From JBALVT01 sp965262875 (lineage in GTDB: Bacteria > Pseudomonadota > Gammaproteobacteria > Pseudomonadales > Halieaceae), in NCBI GenBank assembly GCA_965262875.1, contig OZ253569.1, forward strand, positions 5,332,001-5,396,000: a DNA stretch of 64,000 bases, written 5' to 3'. Within the stretch, counting starts at the first letter, position 1. Every line of letters begins with the position of its first letter. Below are positions 15,779 to 25,694 of the stretch, piece by piece. The notes beneath the pieces were generated by a model, which ran no database searches, was not told the origin of the DNA, and worked only from the letters and a program-made list of their open reading frames with translations. A program made the position numbers and the translations under genes.

Positions 15779-17068
15779 TTGGACGCTTACTTGATTAGAT
15801 TACTGCTCAAACTTTGTCTGTTTTTACTCCCCATAGCACTTTTTGGCATTCCGCTATTACTGCTGTTATCGGCAGTACAACCCACAGCGCTTGTAGAGCC
15901 AGGCAGTAGCATGGGTCATGCGGACGTCGTCAGAATTCGGAACTTCTTTCACCTGCATGATCCCCGTGGAATGCGCGATGGAGAGTTTCGCCATATGGCG
16001 GTAACCAGCCGAGACTTGAATTTGGCACTCAATTACGTGTTGCGCAGCAGCGATCGAAATCGCGGTTCAGTGGGTTTAGACCAACATTTGGCCACGCTGA
16101 GATATTCCTATGCCCTGCCCGACAATCCAGTGGGCAAGTATTTCAATATGTCGGTCGCACTGGAGCAGGCGGATCCAAGACTGCGAATCAAGCATATTAA
16201 ATTTGGACGTATTGAACTGCCGGGGCGACTGATGAATCCGCTGGTTAATGCGTTGGATTCCTACCTACGCGGCCGTTTTGTTGAGTATCGCGGGGTTATG
16301 GCCTCCGTCAGGTCGATCGATTTGTCCCCTGGTGAGCTCCAAATGGTATACCAATGGCAGAGCGAGTTGGCCACTCAATTGCAAGATAGAGGTAGGGACC
16401 TGCTCCTACCCCCGCACGATAGACTGCGTATCGAGGCATATTATGGTGAGATCGCAATGCGATCGCATGAAACGAGGAGTACCTCTGACTTCACCGATTT
16501 ACTTGAACAGCTGTTCACACTGGCTAGCATTCGCACCAAAAACGGCAACGACGCGCGAGCCGAGCACCGCGCGCTTTTTCTAGCGCTGGGTTTGGCTGTC
16601 AGTGGTAGCTCCCTCGATAAGCTAATGGGCGATCAGACTAACGGCCAGAGTATCCGGCCCGCTCCCATGGATCTAACTCTCGCTCAAAGGGGCGATCTGG
16701 CACAACACTTTGCGCTGTCGGCTGCGATCAGTGCCGCTGGAGGTGGTGGGCTTGCCGATGCGGTGGGGATATTCAAGGAGTTGAATGACTCTCGAGGTGG
16801 CAGTGGTTTCAGTTTCGTTGACCTACTGGCCGATCGCGCGGGTGTTGAGCTTGCCACGAAGGCGATGAGTAGTGACGCAGAAAAAATACAGGCGCGCATG
16901 TCGAGTGCATTGCAAGAATCTGACTATATGCCCGCTATCAACAATTTACCCGAGGGGCTACTAAAGCTGCAATTCAAGAGCCGTTATCAGGATTTAGATA
17001 GCCACGACTACGCGATTGTGAACGATGAAATTGAGCGGCGTATTGGTGCATGCAAGGTGTATCTATAG
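15779..17068 (+). CDS. Uncharacterised membrane-anchored protein
   Basis: 429 residues from a TTG (an alternative TTG lies at 15791). Residues 3-35 form one strong membrane segment with few positive charges before it; the rest looks soluble and probably periplasmic. No enzyme motif was recognised. Conserved-looking blocks are ALFLALGLAVSGSSLDKLMG, HFALSAAISAAGGGGLADAV and NDSRGGSGFSFVDLLADRAG. The last resembles a conserved loop but has no known function to me. It follows the truncated dehydrogenase by 62 nt and ends 140 nt before the next gene. Confidence 0.7.
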   Translation: MDAYLIRLLLKLCLFLLPIALFGIPLLLLLSAVQPTALVEPGSSMGHADVVRIRNFFHLHDPRGMRDGEFRHMAVTSRDLNLALNYVLRSSDRNRGSVGLDQHLATLRYSYALPDNPVGKYFNMSVALEQADPRLRIKHIKFGRIELPGRLMNPLVNALDSYLRGRFVEYRGVMASVRSIDLSPGELQMVYQWQSELATQLQDRGRDLLLPPHDRLRIEAYYGEIAMRSHETRSTSDFTDLLEQLFTLASIRTKNGNDARAEHRALFLALGLAVSGSSLDKLMGDQTNGQSIRPAPMDLTLAQRGDLAQHFALSAAISAAGGGGLADAVGIFKELNDSRGGSGFSFVDLLADRAGVELATKAMSSDAEKIQARMSSALQESDYMPAINNLPEGLLKLQFKSRYQDLDSHDYAIVNDEIERRIGACKVYL

Positions 17069-17208
17069 TCGACTACGGGTGTGTATATTCTTGATACTAC
17101 ATTAATATTTAACTGTAAGTTATTGTTATAAAACACTATGTAGTTTATTTAATTTTGGCAGGCATTCCACTCCCTACTGCCTATCGGAGCAGCCATGGGA
17201 ACCACGAG

Positions 17209-17649
17209 CTAGGCCGGAAAGCTCAACATCAACTGATGCTCCGCGCAGGCTGCTGCGCGATTGAGGTGCGCCTGACGATAGGCCGGATCTCGAAATACGC
17301 CAATAAAAGCTTCGATATCCGGGTATTCAACCAATCCGACGATATCCCAAATTGAATGCCCTATCACCGCCGGGCCTACGAGACCGGAATAGACAGAAGT
17401 GCCGCCAAAACGCTCCACAGTTGCACTACTGACCGCTTGGTAGCGCATAAGAAGCTCCAACCCTGAAAGCTGCTCCCCAGGGGAATAAGGATTTGCAGCC
17501 GTCTCTTCGAGGCGGATCATATTGACCATAACAACGGGGCCCGTATGGGTGCTGTTGAGTAGCGAGCACCACTGCTCCAGGGTCGGGTATTTTTGCCCTT
17601 CCCCATAGAAGTCGTAAAGCTCTGCCGCTAATTCTTCGTCTTGTTTCAT
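17209..17649 (-). CDS. DUF1330-like small protein
   Basis: 146 residues from the ATG at 17649 (a TTG at 17664 would add five residues). The fold looks like a dimeric ferredoxin-like domain: VVMVNMIRLEE near the N-terminus, then MRYQAVSSATVERFGG and DIVGLVEYPDIEAFIGVFRD, as in DUF1330 and related proteins. No catalytic residues can be assigned. It stands alone, convergent with the 15779 gene and divergent from prc. Confidence 0.6.
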   Translation of the reverse strand: MKQDEELAAELYDFYGEGQKYPTLEQWCSLLNSTHTGPVVMVNMIRLEETAANPYSPGEQLSGLELLMRYQAVSSATVERFGGTSVYSGLVGPAVIGHSIWDIVGLVEYPDIEAFIGVFRDPAYRQAHLNRAAACAEHQLMLSFPA

Positions 17650-17875
17650 AGAACGGGAAACCAATAAGTAAGCAGTCGAATGATAATATGGATGCTATTA
17701 CCACCGCAGTCAACTGCTTCACCTTATCATTGCGTTCATAGGGAATGTGTTGGCAATTTGAAGCACACAATTTGTAATCTGAACTTTTGACACAGTTTTT
17801 ATCTATACATATACCCTTGCACAGCATTTCAGCAAGGTTAAACTAAACTTCTGTATTTGTGAAAGTGAGTCAACT

Positions 17876-20038
17876 TTGAAATTATTGCCCAGTTCCGCTC
17901 GATGCGGGAAAACCACAGCTGCCATCGTTACCACAGTTAGCGCCTTTGCTTTTGCGTTTTCATCCAACCTAAGTTGGGCGCTGATTCAGCACACCGAGGA
18001 TCAGGCGGAAACTATTGTAGAAATGATAGAGCAGCTTGAGGAGCGTCATTACGCCAAGCTGAAGTACAACGATACGCTTTCTTCCCAACACCTGGACAGT
18101 TACATCGATAAACTGGACGGCAGGAAGATGTTCTTCCTCGCTGCAGACATCGCTGAATTTGAAAAATATCGAACCGAGTTGGATGACCAATCCCGCAATG
18201 GGCAATTGGAGGCTGGCTACCAGATATTTAATCGATTTCAGGGGCGTATGGAAGCACGGTTGTCTCAAGTAATCGAAACCTTACCCGCTGAGGTTGAAAA
18301 AATGGATTTCACGCTGGATGAATCCTATGAACTCGAGATCGATGATCAACCCTGGGCCACGACCAATGTCGAGTTGGATGAGCGCTGGAGATTGCATCTC
18401 AAAAATCAGGTTCTCAGTCTCAAACTGGCGGAAAAACCCGAAGAAGAGCTGGCCAGTACCGTCGTAAAACGGCAAAAGAATCAGCTCAAACGGGTGCAGC
18501 AATACAATAGCCAGGACGTATTTCAGATATACGCCAATGCGCTAACCGAACTCTACGACCCCCACACCAATTACCTCTCCCCTCGCCGTTCGGAAAATTT
18601 CAATATCAACATGAGCCTTTCGCTGGAAGGCATTGGTGCAGTTTTACAACTCGAGGATGATCACACCAAAGTTGCGCGATTGGTGGCCAAAGGGCCCGCA
18701 GACAAACAGGGTGAGCTAAAACCCTCTGACAAGATTGTTGGTGTGGGCCAGGGTGAAAGCGGTGCTATAGAGGATGTCGTAGGCTGGAGGCTCGATGAAG
18801 TCGTCGAGCTTATCCGCGGCCCCAAAGATTCTACCGTACGCCTGGAAGTGATCCCGGCAAAATCCAAGGCCAAGGATGTGCGTAAGGTCATCACGATTGT
18901 GCGCAATAAAGTGAAATTGGAAGAACAGAGCGCCCAGAAAGAAATATTGGAGGTTCCGACCCCAAGTGGAGCAACCAAAAAAGTAGGGGTGATAGACATT
19001 CCCGCCTTTTACATCGATTTTGAAGCCATGCGCCGGGGCGATAAGGAATACAAAAGTACCACCAGAGATGTAAAGAAGCTGCTGGATGAACTCGTAGCCG
19101 ATGGTGTTGAGGGTATTGTCATTGATTTGCGCAACAACGGTGGAGGCTCATTGCAGGAGGCCAACGACCTCACAGGCTTGTTTATTGAATACGGCCCCAC
19201 TGTCCAGATTCGTCACTCCTCCAGCAGGGTATGGCGTGACGGCAAACGTTTGCGAAGCGACTACTACGAAGGCCCATTGGTGGTGCTAATCAATCGACTG
19301 AGCGCCTCAGCGTCGGAGATTTTTGCCGGCGCGATTCAGGACTACCAACGCGGAATCGTGGTGGGTGACCCGTCATTTGGCAAGGGGACTGTTCAAACGC
19401 TAGTCCCTCTCACTGAAGGGCAACTAAAAATCACCGAATCAAAGTTTTATCGTATCTCGGGCGAAAGTACACAGCACAGAGGGGTTGTCCCGGACGTCGG
19501 GTTTCCCTCGCTCTATGATGCGCAGGAAATTGGAGAGAGCTCCCTGGACCACGCGCTCAACTGGGACCAAATTAATCCTATCAGACATAGGCGATACAGC
19601 GATTTACAAAATACACTGCCACAATTGAGCAAGTTGTTTCAGGAGCGAAGCTCTCACAATCCCGACTTTATCTATCTCGAGGATCAGGTCCAAATGCTGC
19701 AGGAATCTCGCGACATTACCCACCTGCCCCTCAACGCTGAGGCGCGAATGGCGATGCGCAGCGAGCAGGAAGAGAAGGCGTTGTTCATTGAAAACAAACG
19801 GCGTAAAGCAAAGGGCGAAGAATTACTGACTTCTCTGGATGAAGAAGAGGAAGAGGAACTTGAAGAAGAGCTTGCCGACAGTTCAGACCAGAGCGACGAA
19901 GTAGAAGTAGGGGAACGTGAAGAGGAAGACAAACCAGACGTATTGCTCACCGAGGCGGGAAACGTGCTGGTGGATACCTTGTTGATGAACAATCTGAGCG
20001 TAGCGACGGCGAACAGGAAAAAAGAGGAAGCGCTGTAA
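17876..20038 (+). CDS. prc: Carboxy-terminal processing protease Prc/Tsp (S41)
   Basis: 720 residues from a TTG with a Sec signal (hydrophobic 15-35). The order is an N-terminal DUF3340-like part, a PDZ domain (about 250-340, SLSLEGIGAVLQLEDDHTKV), and the S41 protease core. The catalytic Ser-Lys pair is Ser478 (SASASEIFAG) and Lys503 (GDPSFGKGTVQ), spaced 25 as in E. coli Tsp, with Asp489 between. The C-terminus carries an unusual acidic stretch (about 660-700, runs of Glu). It degrades periplasmic proteins with apolar C-termini. Confidence 0.95.
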   Translation: MKLLPSSARCGKTTAAIVTTVSAFAFAFSSNLSWALIQHTEDQAETIVEMIEQLEERHYAKLKYNDTLSSQHLDSYIDKLDGRKMFFLAADIAEFEKYRTELDDQSRNGQLEAGYQIFNRFQGRMEARLSQVIETLPAEVEKMDFTLDESYELEIDDQPWATTNVELDERWRLHLKNQVLSLKLAEKPEEELASTVVKRQKNQLKRVQQYNSQDVFQIYANALTELYDPHTNYLSPRRSENFNINMSLSLEGIGAVLQLEDDHTKVARLVAKGPADKQGELKPSDKIVGVGQGESGAIEDVVGWRLDEVVELIRGPKDSTVRLEVIPAKSKAKDVRKVITIVRNKVKLEEQSAQKEILEVPTPSGATKKVGVIDIPAFYIDFEAMRRGDKEYKSTTRDVKKLLDELVADGVEGIVIDLRNNGGGSLQEANDLTGLFIEYGPTVQIRHSSSRVWRDGKRLRSDYYEGPLVVLINRLSASASEIFAGAIQDYQRGIVVGDPSFGKGTVQTLVPLTEGQLKITESKFYRISGESTQHRGVVPDVGFPSLYDAQEIGESSLDHALNWDQINPIRHRRYSDLQNTLPQLSKLFQERSSHNPDFIYLEDQVQMLQESRDITHLPLNAEARMAMRSEQEEKALFIENKRRKAKGEELLTSLDEEEEEELEEELADSSDQSDEVEVGEREEEDKPDVLLTEAGNVLVDTLLMNNLSVATANRKKEEAL

Positions 20039-20041
20039 GTC

Positions 20042-20737
20042 TCAAACTCGCTCGGCAATAAAGCTGCCACGGGTTCTGGCAAACCGAAGGCTGATGAACG
20101 CAGCGGCAGTTACCCACTGTGAACCCTGAAGTTTGCACCGTACAATGCGTGCGACTGCCTTTAAAATGGGCGAGTCAATTTTAATAATCTGCCCTACTTC
20201 CAAGTTCGTTTGGGAAAAGAATTTTATTCCATTTAGAGATACGTCATCTGCTCGCCCGATACTCGGAGAGGCCTGTGGCCAGTGTGTATTAAATACAATG
20301 GAATGATTGTTCGGCACTCGGCTAATACTGCGTCGGTCGGTCTCTTCCATGTGTGAAACTTCCAGGGGATACAGTGGGCTCTCACAGCGCTCGCACAAAT
20401 CATCAGCACACAATTCTTCAGCGCATTCACGGGCAAAGCCACAAAACATGCATTCAATATCGGTTAGCGCAATTCTAGACAGAGCGACAATTTTATCATC
20501 GCCGGGACTGTCACCGCGTTTGGCCTCGGGGCGAGTCTTGTCGTAGGCTGCGCGATTGTCGGTGTCTGTCAGAACAGCATAGGCTTCGTTGAGCAGTGAC
20601 GCGTTCCAGTCGTCACCGCCAAGATCAGGGTGCATACGCATTTTCTGCATCAAGGTTCGATAACTGGATCGAATGATTTCCCTGGGTGCATCTGGCTGCA
20701 CGTGTAAAACCCGGTAGTAGTTGCGTTTGTTTTTCAT
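20042..20737 (-). CDS. J-domain protein with cysteine pairs and PilZ-like C-terminus
   Basis: 231 residues. A J-domain covers 5-70 with the HPD triad at 36-38, so it should stimulate a DnaK-type ATPase. Next come two close cysteine pairs (CMFCGFARECAEELC, DDLCERCESPLY) that could bind zinc. The last 90 residues (ISRVPNNHSIVF, GRADDVSLNGIKFFSQ, VGQIIKIDSPILKAVARIVR) look like a PilZ-type beta barrel, although the RxxxR and DxSxxG signatures are only partly kept (DVSLNG). It is convergent with prc, 3 nt apart. Confidence 0.75.
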   Translation of the reverse strand: MKNKRNYYRVLHVQPDAPREIIRSSYRTLMQKMRMHPDLGGDDWNASLLNEAYAVLTDTDNRAAYDKTRPEAKRGDSPGDDKIVALSRIALTDIECMFCGFARECAEELCADDLCERCESPLYPLEVSHMEETDRRSISRVPNNHSIVFNTHWPQASPSIGRADDVSLNGIKFFSQTNLEVGQIIKIDSPILKAVARIVRCKLQGSQWVTAAAFISLRFARTRGSFIAERV

Positions 20738-20938
20738 GCTCGAATTTCTAGCAATACTCTTTGCTTGCCTCGATAAACTTGCGCGAATTTACTCGCAGCG
20801 TGACAGGCACTATTGCGTAAATTGACCCTTAATTCAGAGAAAAGGCGTTAAAGTGCGATTGCTATCACAAAAAATAGTGCAAATGGCGCAGACACGCCAG
20901 TTTGGCGCTTGAAAAACAAGGATGGTAGTCGGGCACCA

Positions 20939-22327
20939 TCATGGGTTGGCTTCGCCAAACCAGGAAAGCTCGTCGTGCAGACGGACCACGTCGCCAACGA
21001 TGATTAAGGTGGGCGCTCTGGGCTTCTCCCTCTGCACAACCGAAACCATTGTCCCCAAGGTGCCTATTAGCACCCGCTGGTCCAACAAGGTGCCTCGCTC
21101 TACCAGGGCGATCGGCGTTTCCGCCAGGCGTCCACAACGCTGAAGCTGCTCACAAATAACCGGTAATCCTGCCAAGCCCATATAGAAAACCAGGGTTTCT
21201 GTGGTTGATTGAAATTGCGACCAGTCGTGATCCGTACTGTCCGTTTTAAGATGTCCCGTTATAAAACGCACAGATTGCGCGTAATCTCGATGTGTCAGTG
21301 GTATGCCCGCATAACAGGCGGCACCGCTGGCGGCGGTAATACCAGGAACAATCTGGAAGGGAATGTTGTGTTTTGCCAACAGCTCAATTTCTTCGCCGCC
21401 CCGGCCGAATATAAACGGGTCGCCGCCTTTCAATCGCACAACGCGTTTACCCTGTAGGGCAAGATCAACTAGCAACTGGTTAATTTGTTTTTGTGGTACG
21501 GCGTGTTGCGCCCGCGCTTTACCTACGTAAATGCGTTCCGCATCGCGCCGAGACAACTCGAGGATAGGTTCAGATACCAGCCTGTCGAACAAAACCACAT
21601 CGGCGCTTTGCAGTAACCTTACGGCCTTGAAGGTCATGAGGTCAGGATCACCCGGTCCGGCCCCTATAAGAAATACTTCTCCCGGTCCACCCTCGTCTAC
21701 TTTCTCAAGTTCTTCGCGCAACGCGTCCTGGGCCTGCTTTTCTCTACCCGCTAGCACCATTTCTCCGATGCGACCGTCAATCACCTGCTCCCAGAACAAG
21801 CGCCGAGGGGACTCTGCTTCGATTTTCTCTTTGACCGAATCGCGCATTCTTCCGGCAAACTCTGCGAGACGTCCATAAGCCGCCGGTACCAGTGCTTCGA
21901 TTTTTCGGCGCAGTAAGCGCGCGAGAACAGGGCTGCGACCGCTGCTGGAAATAGCAATTACCACAGGAGAGCGATCGACAATTGAGGGGAAAATAAAGGT
22001 ACAGAGCTCGGGCGAATCGACAACGTTGACCGGAATAGACAGCGCCCTGGCCCTTTCGGAAACCTGAGCATTCAGATCGGAGTTTGAAGTTGCTGCGACG
22101 ACGAGTTTTGCTTGGTCCAGATCACTCGGTTCGAACCTGGATTGGCTCCATACTCCGCCGTGTTCGGTTAAAGAAAGTTCTAGCTCGCTGGATATTTCCG
22201 GCGCGACAACCGTTAACACTGCACCGGCTTTAAGTAACAGCCGAGCTTTGCGGGTTCCAATGGTGCCCCCGCCAATCAGTACAACCTTAGCGTCTTTTAC
22301 CCGTAAAAAGACCGGCAGATATTCCAA
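20939..22327 (-). CDS. cysG: Siroheme synthase CysG (fused)
   Basis: 462 residues. Residues 1-200 are the precorrin-2 dehydrogenase/sirohydrochlorin ferrochelatase half, with NAD-binding GGGTIGTRKARLLLKAGA and the family's ISSSGRSPVLARLLRRKIE. Residues 215-460 are the SAM-dependent uroporphyrinogen-III methyltransferase (GAGPGDPDLMTFKAVRLL, RLKGGDPFIFGRGGEE). The fused enzyme turns uroporphyrinogen III into siroheme for sulfite and nitrite reductases. It follows serS by 5 nt on the same strand. Confidence 0.97.
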   Translation of the reverse strand: MEYLPVFLRVKDAKVVLIGGGTIGTRKARLLLKAGAVLTVVAPEISSELELSLTEHGGVWSQSRFEPSDLDQAKLVVAATSNSDLNAQVSERARALSIPVNVVDSPELCTFIFPSIVDRSPVVIAISSSGRSPVLARLLRRKIEALVPAAYGRLAEFAGRMRDSVKEKIEAESPRRLFWEQVIDGRIGEMVLAGREKQAQDALREELEKVDEGGPGEVFLIGAGPGDPDLMTFKAVRLLQSADVVLFDRLVSEPILELSRRDAERIYVGKARAQHAVPQKQINQLLVDLALQGKRVVRLKGGDPFIFGRGGEEIELLAKHNIPFQIVPGITAASGAACYAGIPLTHRDYAQSVRFITGHLKTDSTDHDWSQFQSTTETLVFYMGLAGLPVICEQLQRCGRLAETPIALVERGTLLDQRVLIGTLGTMVSVVQREKPRAPTLIIVGDVVRLHDELSWFGEANP

Positions 22328-22332
22328 TTACT

Positions 22333-23628
22333 CTACCCCAGTTTCTCGCAGCCACCCATATAGGGGCGCAGTGCAGTGGGCACGATCACCGAGCCATCCT
22401 CTTGCTGATAATTTTCCAACACAGCAACCAGCGTTCTACCCACCGCTAGACCCGAACCATTGATCGTATGTAGAAGTTCTGGTTTGCCCGTGGCCGGATT
22501 GCGCCATCTGGCACGCATTCTTCGCGCCTGGTAATCGCCGAAGTTACTGCACGAAGAAATCTCCCTATAAGTTTGCTGAGCCGGTAACCAAACCTCCAGG
22601 TCATAGGTCTTATGAGAGGCAAAGCTCAGATCACCAACGCACAGAATGACTTTTCTGTAGGGCAGCTCCAGCGCCTGCAAAACAGCCTCAGCATGACCGG
22701 TCAGTTCCTCAAGCGCATTCTCCGATTGATTGGGGCGTACCAGTTGTACCAGTTCAACCTTTTCAAATTGATGCTGCCGAATCATGCCTCGGGTATCTCG
22801 CCCATAGCTCCCCGCTTCACTTCTGAAGCAGGGGCTGTGGCAGGCAAAACGCACTCCGGCGTCTCCAAATTCAGCATCCTCGAAAATGCGATCTCTGGCG
22901 ACGTTGGTAACGGGCACTTCGGCTGTTGGAATCAAATAGTATTCACTATCGGATCGCAGTTTGAATAAATCTTCTTCAAATTTGGGTAACTGTCCGGTGC
23001 CGATCAGGGAATCTTTATTGACGATATAGGGAACGTTAATCTCCTGATAGCCGTGCCCGGTCGTATGCAAGTTGAGCATGAACTGAATCAGTGCCCGATG
23101 CATTCTGGCAAGTTCACCGTACATCACAGTAAAACGAGACCCTGTGATCTTCCCGCCCGTTTCACTGTCTAACTGACCCAGCATCTCTCCAATCTCAACA
23201 TGATCGCGCGGCGTAAAGTCAAAACCTGGCGGAGAACCCCACAGCGATACCTCAATGTTATCGTCTTCGGTTTTGCCGGCCGGAACATCCGCGTGCGGCA
23301 GATTCGGAACGCTCAGTAGTAAATCGTCCAATTGGTTTTGGACCAACTTGGCCTCTTCAATAGACTGATCGATTTTTGCGGCTATCTTTTCCAGGGTTTC
23401 GTTAACGGTGGCCTTGGCTTCATCGACACTCATGCCCTGCCCTACTAACTCTCCAATTTTTTTCGATGCAGTTTTCTTTTCGGCCAGCAGGCTCTGGCTG
23501 TCGACATCCGCCTGTTTGCGACGTGCGTCCAGAGCAGTAAATTGCGCCACGTCAAATTCGAAGCCGCGCTTTGCGAGTTGTTCGGCAATTGCCTGGGGGT
23601 CTTTGCGGACCGCCTTGATATCCAACAT
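22333..23628 (-). CDS. serS: Seryl-tRNA synthetase
   Basis: 431 residues. The N-terminal coiled-coil arm (residues 25-110) binds the long arm of tRNA-Ser. The class II core has motif 2 (FRSEAGSYGRDTRGMIRQHQ, then FEKVEL) and motif 3 (NGSGLAVGRTLVAVLENYQ). It charges tRNA-Ser and tRNA-Sec. The gene sits between crcB and cysG in a conserved gammaproteobacterial order. Confidence 0.98.
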   Translation of the reverse strand: MLDIKAVRKDPQAIAEQLAKRGFEFDVAQFTALDARRKQADVDSQSLLAEKKTASKKIGELVGQGMSVDEAKATVNETLEKIAAKIDQSIEEAKLVQNQLDDLLLSVPNLPHADVPAGKTEDDNIEVSLWGSPPGFDFTPRDHVEIGEMLGQLDSETGGKITGSRFTVMYGELARMHRALIQFMLNLHTTGHGYQEINVPYIVNKDSLIGTGQLPKFEEDLFKLRSDSEYYLIPTAEVPVTNVARDRIFEDAEFGDAGVRFACHSPCFRSEAGSYGRDTRGMIRQHQFEKVELVQLVRPNQSENALEELTGHAEAVLQALELPYRKVILCVGDLSFASHKTYDLEVWLPAQQTYREISSCSNFGDYQARRMRARWRNPATGKPELLHTINGSGLAVGRTLVAVLENYQQEDGSVIVPTALRPYMGGCEKLG

Positions 23629-23673
23629 TCGGGTAGTTCCTGTCTTTTACGTGTGAAGGTTTACTTACGGGGT

Positions 23674-24057
23674 CTAGGTTAACAGCCGCGTTAGCTGTAT
23701 TGCTGCTCCCGCTCCGATCACGCACAACAACGTGCTGAGCAGCATGTAAAGCGCGGCATGGGCCCAGTGCCCGGCCTCGATTAGCTTGATGGTTTCCAGG
23801 GAGAAAGTGGAAAATGTTGTGAAGGCCCCTAAAAATCCAACCATCAACACACCCCGCCAATCCGGGTGTAGCGATTCTTTCTCTACTATTAAAACGTAGA
23901 CAATGCCAATAGCTGCAGATCCAAGCACGTTCACCAAGAGCGTACCGATTGGCAGCTTGCCCTCCCACATACCGTGCGCCCACTGCGCCAATAAATAGCG
24001 CGACACGGATCCGGTAGCGCCGCCCAGGGCGATGAAGAGTAGGTAGTTCATGAACAA
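23674..24057 (-). CDS. crcB: Fluoride ion channel CrcB/Fluc
   Basis: 127 residues with four membrane spans and the family signatures GGATGSVSRYLLAQW, NVLGSAAIGIVYV and VGFLGAFTTFSTFSLE. The dimeric channel lets F- leave the cytoplasm. There is no visible fluoride riboswitch in the 73 nt upstream. It lies between rarA and serS as in many relatives. Confidence 0.96.
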   Translation of the reverse strand: MFMNYLLFIALGGATGSVSRYLLAQWAHGMWEGKLPIGTLLVNVLGSAAIGIVYVLIVEKESLHPDWRGVLMVGFLGAFTTFSTFSLETIKLIEAGHWAHAALYMLLSTLLCVIGAGAAIQLTRLLT

Positions 24058-24130
24058 TCTATCGGATGATTCAGGTGGCGGCTATTGTACCGTTAATTGC
24101 CCCTGAGGAACATTTCTAGCGGCTGATAAG

Positions 24131-25510
24131 CTAGCGGTAGCGCTGGTCGGCGCTGTCTTTATCCAGTTGGCGCAGATGCTGAAGTTTTTCCTGAATCTTT
24201 AACTCCAGGCCGCGGCCGACGGGTTGATAGTACTGCCGGTCTTTTAGGGCCTCGGGGAAATAGTTCTCCCCCGCGGCGTATGCACCCTCTTCGTCGTGGG
24301 CATAGCGATATTCTGCACCGTGTTCAAACTCTTTCATTAGCTGCGTAGGCGCATTGCGTAAGTGCAGCGGGACTTCCTCGCTACCACCATTTTCTATATC
24401 TGCCCGTGCTGCGTTATAGGCGGTGTACACCGCATTGCTCTTGGCCGCGCAGGCTAGGTAGACAACCGCTTGAGCAATAGCCAACTCACCCTCGGGACTG
24501 CCAAGGCGCTCCTGCACTTGCCAGGCCTCCAGAGCGAGTGTGAGCGCACGAGGGTCAGCATTGCCGATATCCTCACTGGCCATTCGCACGACTCTCCTGG
24601 CTAAATACAGTGGATCGCTGCCGCCATCAAGCATACGGCACAACCAGTAAAGTGCTCCGTCTGGTGAACTACCGCGTACCGCTTTGTGCATAGCACTGAT
24701 CTGGTCGTAAAACATGTCGCCACCCTTATCGAAACGACGCAGTGATGCTTGCAACACTTCTTCAAGGGTTTGCCGGGTAATCTGTCGTACCCCGGCACTG
24801 TCCTGGGCCAGATCTGCTGCAAGCTCCAGCAAGTTGAGAGCCCGCCTTGCGTCTCCATCCGATTGCTGAGCGAGCATAGCGGTACACTCAGGATCAATTC
24901 CGACTGAGGGGCCGAGGTACTCCAGCCCTCGATTCAAAACACCCTCGATATCCGATGGCTCCAGAGACCGAAGTTTGTACACCCTGGATCGCGATAACAG
25001 TGCATTATTGAGTTCAAAGGAGGGGTTTTCTGTGGTCGCGCCAATGAAGATCACCGTGCCATCCTCGACATAGGGGAGAAACGCATCCTGCTGAGATTTA
25101 TTGAATCGATGGACCTCGTCTACAAACAACACGGTATCCCGACCAGACACTTTTTGTTGTTGAGCTTGCGCCACGGCCTCGCGTATCTCTTTTACGCCGG
25201 AAAGAACGGCTGAAATTTGTACAAAGTAGGCCTCAGCAGTACTGGAAATAATCCTCGCCAGCGTTGTTTTACCCACCCCGGGTGGCCCCCACAAAATCAT
25301 GGAGTGGAGCTGGTTGCGCTCGATAGATTGCCGCAGGGGTTTTCCGGCGCCCAAAAGGTGAGTTTGGCCGGCATACTCATCAAGGTTTTGCGGTCGTAAT
25401 TGCGATGCCAGTGGTTGGTAGCCACCCGTAGCTGGTGTTGAAGAGTGATCCTGCGTTGCAGCAAAGGCTCCTGGAGAAGCCGCTGAATTGCTAAAGAGAT
25501 CATTTGTCAT
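24131..25510 (-). CDS. rarA: Replication-associated recombination protein A (RarA/MgsA)
   Basis: 459 residues. An AAA+ core has Walker A GPPGVGKTTLA, Walker B VLFVDEVHRF and sensor GATTENPSFELN, followed by the C-terminal MgsA tetramerisation region. The first 30 residues are variable and polar. The ATPase acts at stalled replication forks with SSB. In the usual order lolA would lie directly upstream; here a broken peptidase gene on the other strand intervenes. Confidence 0.97.
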   Translation of the reverse strand: MTNDLFSNSAASPGAFAATQDHSSTPATGGYQPLASQLRPQNLDEYAGQTHLLGAGKPLRQSIERNQLHSMILWGPPGVGKTTLARIISSTAEAYFVQISAVLSGVKEIREAVAQAQQQKVSGRDTVLFVDEVHRFNKSQQDAFLPYVEDGTVIFIGATTENPSFELNNALLSRSRVYKLRSLEPSDIEGVLNRGLEYLGPSVGIDPECTAMLAQQSDGDARRALNLLELAADLAQDSAGVRQITRQTLEEVLQASLRRFDKGGDMFYDQISAMHKAVRGSSPDGALYWLCRMLDGGSDPLYLARRVVRMASEDIGNADPRALTLALEAWQVQERLGSPEGELAIAQAVVYLACAAKSNAVYTAYNAARADIENGGSEEVPLHLRNAPTQLMKEFEHGAEYRYAHDEEGAYAAGENYFPEALKDRQYYQPVGRGLELKIQEKLQHLRQLDKDSADQRYR

Positions 25511-25694
25511 TTAATGGCCAAGCGCACAAGGAATGCTTCCTGATATGGTAGCTGAAGCTGTTCGGGCACAGCCGAATAGAGAGATCACATTGTAGGGTTT
25601 TTCAGCTTTGCTTGCATCCGTTGTGAGATGCACAGAAAATGGGTTGAGATACTTTCCAATGTTCCACTAATGTTCCGCTACCCAGGATTCTCCA

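Noticed and set aside
19684..20082. Serine-rich minus-strand frame
   Set aside because: It is the complement of the acidic Glu-rich tail of Prc; the low-complexity serine run is an artefact.
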